Under the pieces are notes generated by a model. It did not search any database. It was not told where the DNA came from and saw only the letters and a program-made list of their open reading frames with translations. From Vitellaria paradoxa (taxonomy: Eukaryota; Streptophyta; Magnoliopsida; Ericales; Sapotaceae), in NCBI GenBank assembly GCA_019916065.1, contig CM034241.1, positions 19,483,541 through 19,547,540 on the forward strand: a stretch of DNA of 64,000 bases, read 5' to 3'. Positions 36,577-47,269 of the stretch are shown here, piece by piece. The translations under genes and the position numbers were made by a program. Numbering within the stretch: position 1 is the first letter of the stretch; each line of letters starts with the position of its first letter.

Positions 36577-37552
36577 TTTTTTTTGGTAAGTAAATAAGAT
36601 TTGGATTAATGGGGATAATTACGATATCTAAGGGGCATTCCCCCCTATACAAGTTCAAGTATTAATAGTATCTATACAAGAGTTAGGGAGACCCCAATTA
36701 GTGCAAAAGCTCCTATTAAAAGTATTATAATTCAATTTCATAGACTGAGAAGCTCAAACTCTAACTTCATGTTTGATGACCTTGAGTATTCTGCTCGGAG
36801 TATTAAAGGTACCTTTGAATATCCTTTCGTTTCTCTCCGGCCATATGTGATAGATTGTAGTTGACCAAGCTAGTTTACATATAAAGTTCTCTATAAACTT
36901 ACCACTGAATTATCAAATGGCCTAATTGACTTCATTCACCCAACCTTGCCGGTTATCAGAGATGAAACTCATTTGGCAAATAGTGCCCATATTTCAGCAA
37001 AAAATGGACATGAAAAGAATGCATAATCAAGACTCTCATTAGTCGATTTGCAGAGGACACAAAAGGGAGCTACTTGCGATACTTCAACTTGTTACTCTAT
37101 CAAGTGTGCTGAGCTTACCTTTTATTGCTAGCCATGCAACGAAGCTGTGCCTTAGGATGTGCTTTGGGAACCATATCAATCTATGCCAGTTTACTTGGGA
37201 ATGATGCTGCCTTAGAGAGTTCCAAGTGGCTGCGGCTAAGCAAGTAGAAGCGCTAGAAGCAGTCTAGATGAATTGATCTTCTTTTGCCTCCATGGAAAGA
37301 AACTAGGAGCATGGGTGGAAATTACTTCTTGGAGTCCCCAAGTGGTAGGGTACTGCTATATCCATCTATTGCTGGAGACAATGGAAGATAACTTTGCATC
37401 AAGGGAATTTCTACATCATAAGCTAAATGTTGGCCATACTTTGGAACAAGAGGCCGTAATGGATGCCAATTTCCAAACCATAAAGAAACTAAATTTCCAT
37501 TCCCAATAATATATTTAGATATATGACTAGTAGATGATCTTAGCTTAAGGAG
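36577..37552 (-). mobile_element. LINE 3' fragment (ORF2 end, 3' UTR, poly(A))
   Basis: Minus strand. 37552-37330 encodes the segment after the reverse transcriptase: ELLKLRSSTSHISKYIIGNG and SLWFGNWHPLRPLVPKYG. 37200-36800 carries the zf-RVT remnant. The 3' end has the GGGG-CATT-CCCC block at 36632 and T8 at 36577-36584 on plus (poly(A) on minus). It is 5'-truncated exactly where the right POL2 arm begins, and its 3' end touches the CACTA remnant. Confidence 0.85.
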
Positions 37553-39592
37553 TTCTTGAAACAATAGATTTTCATTACTCGTTGGACTGACACATTTTTT
37601 ATCATTAAGAAAGTATGTCTCTTTATCTCTTGATATGTATGTTTATTAATAAAAATCATATATCTCACTCTCACTTTTGGCTCTGGTTTCTCTCAACTTT
37701 GGTCATTTATTTGGTAAGTCCAATTGCTTAGAGTGGGGTGTCTTGTTCACTTGACAATGCAATTATAAATTAATAATTGAACTTCAAGTTGATTTTGTTG
37801 AAAGGAAATACTCTTCAAATTGTGATAATTCTACATTTCTCTTTTATATGAGAATATAATAACAAAGTAGTTTAGGAGGATAACATATTTTTCTATGTGG
37901 TTAATCTATTAAATGTTTGCCCCGATAGAACAAAGCTCCATAATGTCATTGGTTGACACAACATTTGTTGATGCAATCCATGATTGATTGACTTTTCTTA
38001 ATTATATCGAACATAAAAGATAGGCCATGTGCAAATGACATGAAAAAAATGCTCTTATAGACCTAAAATTCTAAGTCGCATAGTTTGGTGCAACTATTTC
38101 ATGTCATTTAAAGATTCAATTATAGTAGTATTTAATTTCTGAATTCCAAGCAGTCTTTACAAAGGACTCAATAAGGTTTGGAAGGGAAAGTTACTAGAAG
38201 CAAAGGCTTGTGGAAATTCTATAAAGATTCAAAAGCACAAGTATGATCGCTCAAGCTTTCTTGCTTCTATTTTCTTGACCTCGGACATTTTAATTTAGTA
38301 AATTTGTGATGGTTTCTAATCCTTCTTTAGTCACATGTAAAATAGCCTTGCTTGTTTTATAGAAAATGGTAGTACTTTATGATTCTTTACATTGGCTCAC
38401 AAGCATATTTTGAATTCATTCTATGGATATGTGATATGCAAGTTAATCATGTTATTATCTAGTTTCATGATCTTGCTTATGATTTTGATTCCCTATTATG
38501 CTTTGTTATCTGAAAATATATCCTTCACATGGTTTCAGTTCATGGGTACAAGATGGTACTCTATGGAAATGATAGGTGTAGTTACTTATATTGGTGTAAA
38601 GATCATTCAAAATGCTCGTTTACTAGTTCAAAAAATTGGACGACCACTTGAATTAGACACAAATGTTACTTCGTGTGCTTTTCCTGGATCATTTCCAAAG
38701 AAGTATATGTTCAAAACAAAGTGTACCTTTTCTTTTACTGGTTCACATTATTGTTCAATCCATTTTATATCATAAGCTCTAATGGTTATAATATTTTTCT
38801 ATCTATTTGTTATAAATTTTTTGTTGTTTATCAATAATACTATACAATGCTCGAAACCCAATGCCCATTATGACTACTTGGCCATGGGCAGTGTCCCCTC
38901 TTGACACCCTAGAGAAGGCTCAAAATGCATATTTAAGTAGGTAGGTGTTCTCAGCAAGGCTAGGCACCACAAGCCGCGCCCTCCCGGCACTCCCCAAGTG
39001 TCCTTGGCATGCTCCCCCGAGGTGATGGGGCACACTTTGGGCTTTCCTCGATGTGGGCGGGGGGACGACAAAGGGGCATGGCGAGCCATCATCTTAGGTA
39101 TCACTCTGATTTCGAAGAAATTAACCATTGTTCTCGTTTGCATAGTATATAAGTCAAGAAACTAAGTTTTTTTTTTTTTTTTTTTTTTTTGCAGACCATA
39201 TATTTTGGAAACTCAAAAAAGAAGTTGACAATTTCTTATCTTTATGCTATGCTTGATGTTGCAAGGAACAATACAAATGACTAGCACTAAGTCAGGTGAA
39301 AATTAACTTCCTTTTCTGAATTTCTTGTTCTCCTCTGTATGCATTATCTAGTGCTCACTTTGCTTAAGTTATATTTTTTGATAGTAATGATTTTTTGATG
39401 CATTCTGCTTCTAACTGTTATTTGTTGCGAACACTCAAAGGTCCTATTAATAAAACATATACAAAGACAGGGAATGTTCAATTGAATTTGAAGTGGTTGG
39501 ACCATACAAAGTAAATAGGATGATCTTACATGCTAATGTCGAACAATAACTTATTGGATTTTGATTTTATTCTAATAACATACATTATATGT
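37553..39592 (+). pseudogene. POL2A: DNA polymerase epsilon catalytic subunit fragment, right inverted arm
   Basis: Mate of 18690-20772 in opposite orientation. Exons on plus. 38154-38240: YKGLNKVWKGKLLEAKACGN then SIKIQ. About 38366-38441: MVVLYDSLH, 1-bp loss, then [16 protein letters not shown]. 38544-38721: [20 protein letters not shown], then [20 protein letters not shown] and FKTK. About 39208-39290: KKKLTISYLYAML, a 6-nt loss, DVARNNTND then TAG. The exon 2/3 donor and acceptor are mutated (GTGAGT to GTTAAT; CAG to CAT). This arm keeps exons 1 and 3 open where the left arm has stops, while the left keeps splice sites that this arm lost. They decayed independently after duplication. Confidence 0.9.
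38850..39085. mobile_element. GC-rich insertion in the right arm
   Basis: Right-arm sequence matching the left arm stops after ACTATACAATG and resumes at CATCATCTTAGGTATCAC. Between them lie about 235 bp with GCGCCCTCCCGGCACTCCCC and GTGGGCGGGGGGAC-like words, far more GC than the surroundings. Further on, 39113-39195 also lacks a match and ends in a T24 run. No target duplication found. Confidence 0.6.
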
Positions 39593-39925
39593 TCCAAGTA
39601 GTCTTTAATTGAATTGCTTCTAACTTGGCAAGTATGATATGATTGTTTACTCAATAGTTGTAGAGGTGTAATCATAATATTCTAAACTTTTCAGAAGATG
39701 TAATGGGTTTATTTATTCTTTGTTCAAATAGGGCTGCAATGCTAACACACAAATAAAATATCATGTGGTATATCTAATGTTGTGGATATTGCATCGCAAA
39801 TTACAAGATATTTATAGTTCTTAACATACCTTTATTTTTTCGTTTTATTTTATTTTTGGTAATTGATATTGTTGTTGGAATACTTGGTGACTTAGGGTTG
39901 GTGAGGCCATATGATGCTTTTAGGG
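39593..39925. other. Non-coding, no feature recognised
   Basis: AT-rich sequence beyond the right arm; the next POL2 exon (family LKDPVRKLYTTHSE) was looked for and not seen. Confidence 0.4.
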
Positions 39926-40370
39926 GTTGAATAATTGTCAAGATGCATAGTGAGATCCAAAAGAGTAATTTCATAAAAAGTTTGAATGCTTTTTTTATTG
40001 CTTTAATTCCAAAAATAATAATAACAAATAAACAAAGTGAAAAAAAGTACGATAAAAGATTAGGAACTTCAAATCAATTAGTTAGATTAGAGGTTTGTAT
40101 AAAATGATTGTTAATAGTGTTAGCCTTAAGATTGGAGAGAGTGCTAGAAATTGTTTCAGATATACAAATTGCCTTTGTGGAGGGGTGTTAATTTTTGAAT
40201 GCGTTTTCAGTGACAAATGAGATGGTGATTCAAGATTGAAAAGTTATGAACTTGGGTTGATTTGTAAATTGGATATAGAAAAATATTATGATCATATCAA
40301 TTAGGGTTGCATAGTTTATCTTTAAGAGAGGATGGGGTTTGTATCAAAGATAGATGATGGATTTTCTGAT
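39926..40370 (+). mobile_element. LINE reverse transcriptase fragment
   Basis: Plus strand: MHSEIQKSNFIKSLNAFFIA then LIPK, SLRLERVLEIVSDIQIAFVE-like text, FLNAFSVTNEMV, and LDIEKYYDHI. This is the first half of a plant LINE RT up to the IEKAYD motif. Stops and shifts throughout. A second, inverted piece of the same segment is at 41186-41300. Confidence 0.75.
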
Positions 40371-40389
40371 GTATTTTCCTAGTGAACTC

Positions 40390-40431
<42 letters not shown>

Positions 40432-41185
40432 AAGAGAGAGAGAGACAGGGACTCCCAGTTGACGTAAAACATTTGTTTTTCAAATGTGATGCATGAAACA
40501 CACATGTCATTTTTATAACAAGCACAAAAAATTATGATACTTTCATCATCCAATTTACCATGAAGCTCTAGACTAATTCAAGAATGACATCAAATAAAAA
40601 TATTGACAAAGATTTTTCTTTTTTAACTATACTATTCATTCAAATTAACTAAAATTGCATAGAATTATTACCAAAATTTTACAACTCACTTTAGCTTCAA
40701 TAATACGTTATACATTTTGATTGAAATGGATGATAAGATAATAAGGAACACATCTCCTAGGAACATCCAAACCTCAATGAGGACGGTCATTTAGCTTAGA
40801 TAAAAATAATATTCATGCACAAGTGGAGTTACTAAACACATCCATTCATCCTCTAATATCTTGGACAAATCAAAACTGGTATTAAGTGCTTTTCATTGGC
40901 CCTCTCTCATGTCCAAAGTTAACAAAGGCTTCATATTATAGATAAAAGTGTGTTCCTAGTTACTTAGAAAATTCAATTTCCTTGAACCTCCAAAATAGTT
41001 CAGTTACATCGATATATACTTTATATTAGGAACCCACTTTTCAGTTCAATTATCTATACTTCATATTAGGAATGTACTTTTTATTTTCTATCTAAATATT
41101 GGTTACTTTTATGTTAAGGGGGATTCATCTTTGGATATTGATTGTTATTTTACTCTTAGTAGTTAAATGAAACTAATTAGGTGAC
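40390..41185. repeat. Local duplication, copy B (mate at 7205-7950)
   Basis: Same block order as copy A, starting with a long (GA)n tract at 40392-40445. It has the central unit once and carries about 230 bp at 40515-40745 that copy A lacks. Confidence 0.85.
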
Positions 41186-41300
41186 AAAAATGCATTCAAT
41201 ATTTAACACCCCTCTGCAAAGATAATTTATGTATTTGAAACAATTTCATCTAGCAATCTTTCGAATCCCAATGCTGACACTGTTAACAATCATTTTATCA
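41186..41300 (-). mobile_element. LINE reverse transcriptase fragment, inverted relative to 39926-40370
   Basis: Minus strand: AAAATGATTGTTAACAGTGT, GAAATTGTTTCAAATACA and GAGGGGTGTTAAATATTGAA match plus-strand 40101-40205. It ends at an A18 run (41300-41318). Confidence 0.75.
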
Positions 41301-41319
41301 AAAAAAAAAAAAAAAAAAA

Positions 41320-42905
41320 CTAGTTTGAAACCCCTTTCCTTGTAGATTCGACTTCGAACGTACCGAAAAGCCTAAAAACTATTGGATTAGGAATCTAAAA
41401 AATTTTAGGTTTTGCACACCTTCAAGCCTAATAATTGTGCAAGATAGTAATGTATATCAGTTGGATACATATTATACTTCTTTACATTGTTGCTTATTAT
41501 TAGACACTGTATTTTTTAGTGACTCCCAAAAAAATTGATGTTGGTAATTTTTTATTACATCTCATTCCATTGCACTATATTTAAAATAAATAACCAAACT
41601 ATAGGAATGGGAATGCTTCCATTCCCATGTTTTTCATGTTAGTATGCCAACATGGGAATGGAATAGGCATTTTATTCCATTTTCGTCCCAATGCCATTCC
41701 ATTTCCTTCTAACAAACTAAGCCTTTCCAAGTAAACTAAAAGTTAGATGAGAATAGATGCTCAAATTGGATTCAAGCTCCCATGTCCATTTAACATTGGA
41801 AGAAATAATATAAAGTTTGTTATTTCAACAAAGCCTTGATCCAACTCCAAAAAGAAGCATATCAATTGTTAACTTTTTCTTGATTTATAATAAATTATTG
41901 CCTTGCCTACAAAGAAAACCAATATCAACATACTAATTGATGATAAGATTGCAACCTAGAAATCCAGTTAACCATTGAGGACACATAAATGAAGTATTGC
42001 AAGCATGCAGCAAGATTCCTCCTAAAAAGCATAAATCTAGAATTCCAATTAAACATTGAGTATACAAAAACAAAATTATGGGAAGCATATATCAAAGCTG
42101 GCTTAGTAAAGAACATATGTGCCAACGAAGAGAGAGGAAAATAGCATGTAGATGCTAGTGCAACCTAACTTTACCTTATCAACTAATGAATTTATCTTAG
42201 AAGCAGTATCTTTCTTAAGCTATATCTTTCTCTTTGCTCTATGTTCTTCTACAATTTATATTTAACCAAAAAAATAAAATAAATTAGACACTTTAGCCCG
42301 AAATGAAAGAAACATGAAAAAATAATGGTAAGAATTAAAAGGGAACAGCAAATACTTATAGTACCTTCCTGTTTTGCCATTTTTCAAGTATAATCAGCCA
42401 TAACTTTTAGTTTTATATTGAGAAGAAAGATCATCAAATTAGTGTAGAAATTACTCTAGCAACAAACATTTCAAAATCATTTCTCTAAAACAATAGCATT
42501 GAAAAGAAGTTTCAAAATAGAGGAAAAACAGGAAATGTATATATATAAAAGTGTAAAGGTTACAAAATCCATCATCGAAATATTGAAAACTAAATCAATA
42601 CTAAAGCAACCGAAACAACATGAAAACAAAAGTGCAAAAGTTGCCAACCATTTCAAATTCATCTATAGGTGCATGTGCATATAGATAGTAAAGAATAATT
42701 TAATTAAATATTTATTAAATAAGATTCAGTTATAACACAAACATTTCGGTGTTTAGCTCAGACATTTTGCAGCATTGAGTTGGTTAAGAATATATTCACG
42801 TTCTTGTGGATTAAGCAATATTTGTTGGGGTTTTGCTAATGCTACATGGAAGACATCATGTTAAACTCACTATTAAATCAAATCAAATGCTAGACAAACA
42901 TTCAA
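41320..42905. other. Non-coding, with one GGGAATGGAATG repeat
   Basis: 41600-41715 holds paired GGGAATG / CATTCCC words (AGGAATGGGAATGCTTCCAT and ACATGGGAATGGAATAGG), a common plant non-coding repeat type. The rest shows no domain. Confidence 0.4.
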
Positions 42906-42909
42906 CCAT

Positions 42910-43880
42910 TTTATTTAATTTTTCAATCAGCAACAAAATAAAAATTTATTAATGAAAATAAATTAAAGAATATATGAAAAGAAGGATGAGATATCCCCCA
43001 AAACAAAAAGCTACAAATGGGATTATGCACTAATGCAAACCAATTCCAATGAGATACTGCCAAATAAATAAACTCAAATTATGGAATAATATATAACCGA
43101 AAGGAGATATAGAACCACATCGTTTCCCATATTCCATTGATATCTTCACTTTGGTATTTAAATAATGTTCGAGTTCCTTTCTTTCCAAAGAGCCCATAGC
43201 AGAGACATCACTATTACTCTCCACAATATCTTTACTCTTTTACTTTTGCCACATCCCCCAACCTCTATTATGAATATATCAACACGAAAGACAAAAGGGC
43301 AACTCAAGGCATATTAAAACCAAACATAACTTATTCCATAATGCTATAGCCACATGACAATGCAAAAATAAATGATCCCAGGATTTAGAATCCCTTTTAT
43401 AGAGAATGCACAATTGTGGCGATAATACTGAATGAGGTCTGTTCTTTTGAAGAATATCATAAATATTTAAATTTTTTAAGAGCCAAGTTCCAACAAAATA
43501 CTTTGACTTTAAGGGTTACTTCACTATCCAAAACATTTTGGAAGGAAGGAAAGAGTTCAGATTTGTGTAATCTATTAGAAGATCAAAGAAAAATTTGGAT
43601 GTAAAATTACCCAACAACGTTGGACTCCAAATCTTGTTGTCACTCGAATTGAAGTTCAAAGAGATAAGAAGGTTCTAAAAAACTGCATATTCTTCTATTT
43701 CTAGCTCATTTAGATTTCTAAAATTTTGAAAATCCCACCTATAGGTATGACCAATTAGAAACAAATGAGCCAATAAAGTAGTTATGATTTTTGCGCAAAG
43801 AAAGTAGACAAGGACAATTGTCTTCGAAGTAGAATCCCCAGCATATCACGAATTTCTCCTGTTCTAATTCTATTTTCTCC
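42910..43880 (-). mobile_element. LINE 3' fragment (zf-RVT and C-terminal tail)
   Basis: Minus strand: SKSWDHLFLHCHVAIALWN (zf-RVT), then a shift, then LWRVIVMSLLWALWKERNSN, the usual tail of plant LINE ORF2. The 3' UTR ends with GGGGGATATCTCATCC and an AATAAATTT block near 42935, without a clear poly(A). More degraded upstream part to about 43880. Confidence 0.75.
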
Positions 43881-46225
43881 CCTCCCCCCAATTTTCTTAC
43901 CTTAAAATGTTGTTTGGCATTTCTCAGAAGCCTCTCCTTTCCTCAGAAGCCTCTCCTTTTGACTACCATGTGGGTGAGCAATGTGCTTAAAATGCTTTCT
44001 CTTTGAAAAATTGTTCACATCTCTTGAAATGGATTTGTAGTTGAATCTTTGCACAAATAGAAAAAGTGACAGTACCCTGCTGGTAATGAACCTCAAAAAA
44101 CAAGTTTCAATGAAACTTTTGAGTTAAAATTCTTGCTGTTTCATGATTCATGAATTAGTGTGTTTGATTTTGTCCCTTGCAAATTTTTCCTTTAGGAAGA
44201 AATTTTTATGGTGTTTTGTCCTTTGCAGGCTTGAAGACTGGCACAAACAACCATTTTGTATTTCCTAATCTTAGTTGAATTAATAAGATATCCATGTGCT
44301 GGGGAGGAAAAGATGACTTGGGTTGCTGATTAAGCATTAAGTTGCCAGCATTTTTGTATATCAACTCATGCTTATCCTTGGTCATTCAGGTTCTTCAAAT
44401 TGGCACACTTTGTAGGTTGCCCTTTCCTACAATTGGTTATTTCTTGTTTTTTCATCACTCTTATATTTCAATTACTTGCTTGTTGTTAATTAGGGGCTGG
44501 AATGGAGTTATGTTTAGATTTATAATTTGTGTCATTTCATGTCTATTTGTATGTATACTCAAATATCCTACAAATTAATGGACAAGTTACATAATTAATT
44601 TATTTCTAAATTGGATCAAATTATGTCCCCTTTGAATTAACGTATTCGTGCTTTGTCAGATTCTTGTTCTCTTTTAGTAACTTTTTGTTCATGTGGATGA
44701 TATCTATTGTGCTATGTCAGATTCTTGTTCTCTTTCAATAACTTTTTGTTCATGTCGATGATATCTATTGTCATGTTCGTGTCATTTTGGCATGAAATGG
44801 GACTGGAAAAACTACTAGCATTTGTTCAATCTGGTATCTATGTCGTATGTAATATTACCACATTGTGACTCTCTCTTAATGGGAGGGAAGACTACATTAA
44901 TTGTAAAAATTATCATGCTAACTTGACCTTTTTACGTTCTTTGTTAATGACAAAAGTAGCAAAATTGATATCAAAAATTAACTTCATATGTGATGGAATG
45001 CTTCATACTCATGATCATTTTTTTCTTCTTTTTTTTTGTCTTTGGTCATCGTTATAATTGCTCTCTTACTTTATCCAAATCTTGTTTCACTGTTCCCTCT
45101 TTTGCTAATGCATTTATTTTATAATGTTTAACCTTTGTTTAATTTCTTGCAAATAACTCAGGAGTACTACATCGGCTGTTTAGTATATTCTCCTTTACTA
45201 ATTGATAGACTCTAAACTCTTGTACAGTTTTTCCAAGAGTATAAATTTATTTTCTAACTAACAGGCTCCTAATTTGGTTTTTAAACTCATGTACAATTTT
45301 TCAAAATATATAAATGAACAAAACCAAGTCGGGTAGTAGAGTGTTTGAATTAGATTTGTTAAATTTAATGAGCTTAAAAAACTAATTCATGCTTCGAGTC
45401 GAACTCGAGCGAATTTTTAATTGAATCAATCTCAAGCCAAGCTTAAATAGTCCAACAAGAATAATTAGTTTACTATTTTCAACCTGGAATATTGTTAAAT
45501 ATTTTTCATATTTGACTTTTAAATTCTTATTAGACTTTCATCAAAATTTTTGCCTTTTGTTATATTATATAACTTTAATTATTCTTTCCTTAATACGAAC
45601 TCTTTCAAAAGTCTTTTCTTCTTTCTTATTATTCTTTTTAACTAAAATTGTGAAGATTTTCTTCTATTATGATAATAGCTAGAAAAATTATGTCGTGAAG
45701 TCTTAATATACTTATAATTTAATCCAAATCTTATATTAGAAATATAGGGTATGATTGGTTTCTGAACAAGATAAAATAGGATAAGGACAAATTAGTAGGG
45801 TAAGGTAGGATGATCAATCTCATTGATCTAATTCCTATCTTTGGTGTAATCGAGATTAGAAGTAGGCTGTGTATAAAAAATAACAACACCATTTTTCGTA
45901 TATTTTATTACAATAAAAGTTAAGGCATGATCAACAATAAAGTTAGCCAAATTAGTATCAAGATTTTGTAGATTATTTATAAATTTAGAATTTAATTAAT
46001 TTTTTTATTTTTTATAATTTAATATAAAATCCTAGTGATTAATTATTTCAATAATTAAAAAATATTAAAATAATATGTGAGCCATTATCCAAATTTATAT
46101 TTTAAAATAATTAATAATAAGTACATAACAAACGAATCTTACTAGAAGGAGAAAAATGCCATTTCATACCCTATCACCATCTCTCTCATTTTTTACCATA
46201 CCACCCTTATGGGATTAACCCATTG
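43881..46225. other. Non-coding, two small tandem duplications
   Basis: CTCAGAAGCCTCTCCTTT is doubled at 43923-43959. A ~65-bp unit with GTCAGATTCTTGTTCTCTTT and AACTTTTTGTTCATGT is doubled at 44655-44770. No recognisable coding sequence in the long AT-rich remainder. Confidence 0.5.
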
Positions 46226-46228
46226 CAT

Positions 46229-46713
46229 TTGTGATACTCTGAAATTTTATTTTAAAAAATATTAAATTTATTAAAATATATTAGAATATTTTCAATAAAA
46301 TTAAAAAATATATAAATATATGTAAATATTCATATCTATTTTAGTTTGAATTTTATAAATTTATTTGGTTTAGTAAATTATGTGGAATGAATATTATTTT
46401 CAATTATTTGATTTGATTTTTTTTATTTAAACCTTTCATTTGGAATCAACTAGCATTTATTTAAAATTACCAACCCAAATTCATTACTTAAATTTCTTGT
46501 CCCAATGTTATTTCTTAAAATTTTTATTTTTATTCCTTAACCAAATTCCTAAAATGTGGTCACAAATTCATCTCGACTCCTTAACTAGATTCGACTCCAC
46601 TTCATTCCCTAACCAAATCCTTAAACCGCCTTTAACCCACTTGTGTAGCCGTCATAGCCCATGCCATAGTGATATCTTGGGTTTTCGAGTTATGAAAATT
46701 CAGGGTATTATAG
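46229..46713 (+). mobile_element. Possible Tekay-like LTR, decayed
   Basis: Starts TGTGATACTCTGAAATTTTA, close to the usual TGTGATACCCCGAA start, then an AT-rich body, and ends near TTCAGGGTATTATA (CA changed to TA). No target duplication. Boundaries uncertain. Confidence 0.4.
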
Positions 46714-46749
46714 TTATCTTTGTAGTTGTCGCGATAAACTTATGGCGGG

Positions 46750-47265
46750 TAAGACTATACCTACAATTACCAATGTTTACTTTTGTCTAGAACATTTCTC
46801 TTTAGGCCACTACTCTCACCAATGTTTACTCTCGTCTTGAACATTCCTCTTTAGGCCACTATTCTCAGCCAGCTTCTTTGCCTGGTAATTTTGATTCTGC
46901 TGCCCTATGTAGTTTTCTTGGAGGTTGTGGTTCTCATGGTGAGTCTCATGGCTCCCATGGTGGTGGGCATGGCTTTGGATGTGACATTAAGCAATGTGAT
47001 CATTATGGGGATAGTGATCATCTTGAGCCCCTCGACACTAACTCTTCTTCAGTACAGAGCACTTCTGGTTTGAGTAATCCTACTATGCCTATTACAACTT
47101 CTCTAGGCCCCGTTCAACCCCTTACTAAGTTAAAGGTTATTTTGCAGACTCTTCACATCTCTCGTTTTTCTAACTCTACTACCATCTTGGCACGTTCAAA
47201 TAGTTTTGTTTGCTTTGATGTTGTTTCGTTTCTTCATCTAGTACTACCTGGGGGTGGGGGCATCT
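46750..47265 (+). mobile_element. Possible copia gag remnant with degenerate zinc knuckle
   Basis: A ~50-bp unit (AATGTTTACTTTTGTCTAGA...) is doubled at 46769-46865. An open stretch from 46878 reads GSHGGGHGFG then CDIKQCDHYGDSDHLEPL, resembling the Gly-rich zinc knuckle region of copia Gag with a damaged CCHC. The downstream text is Ser/Thr-rich. I found no protease or integrase after it. Confidence 0.4.
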
Positions 47266-47269
47266 AATA

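Noticed and set aside
38392..38775. 127-codon plus-strand ORF taken as a membrane protein
   Set aside because: Its hydrophobic middle is the translated intron between two POL2 exons; the ORF is open by chance across a lost splice donor.
18690..39592. A functional POL2 gene split by transposons
   Set aside because: Both arms carry the same four exons, have stops or deletions, and the DTD-type catalytic triplet reads DTN in both.
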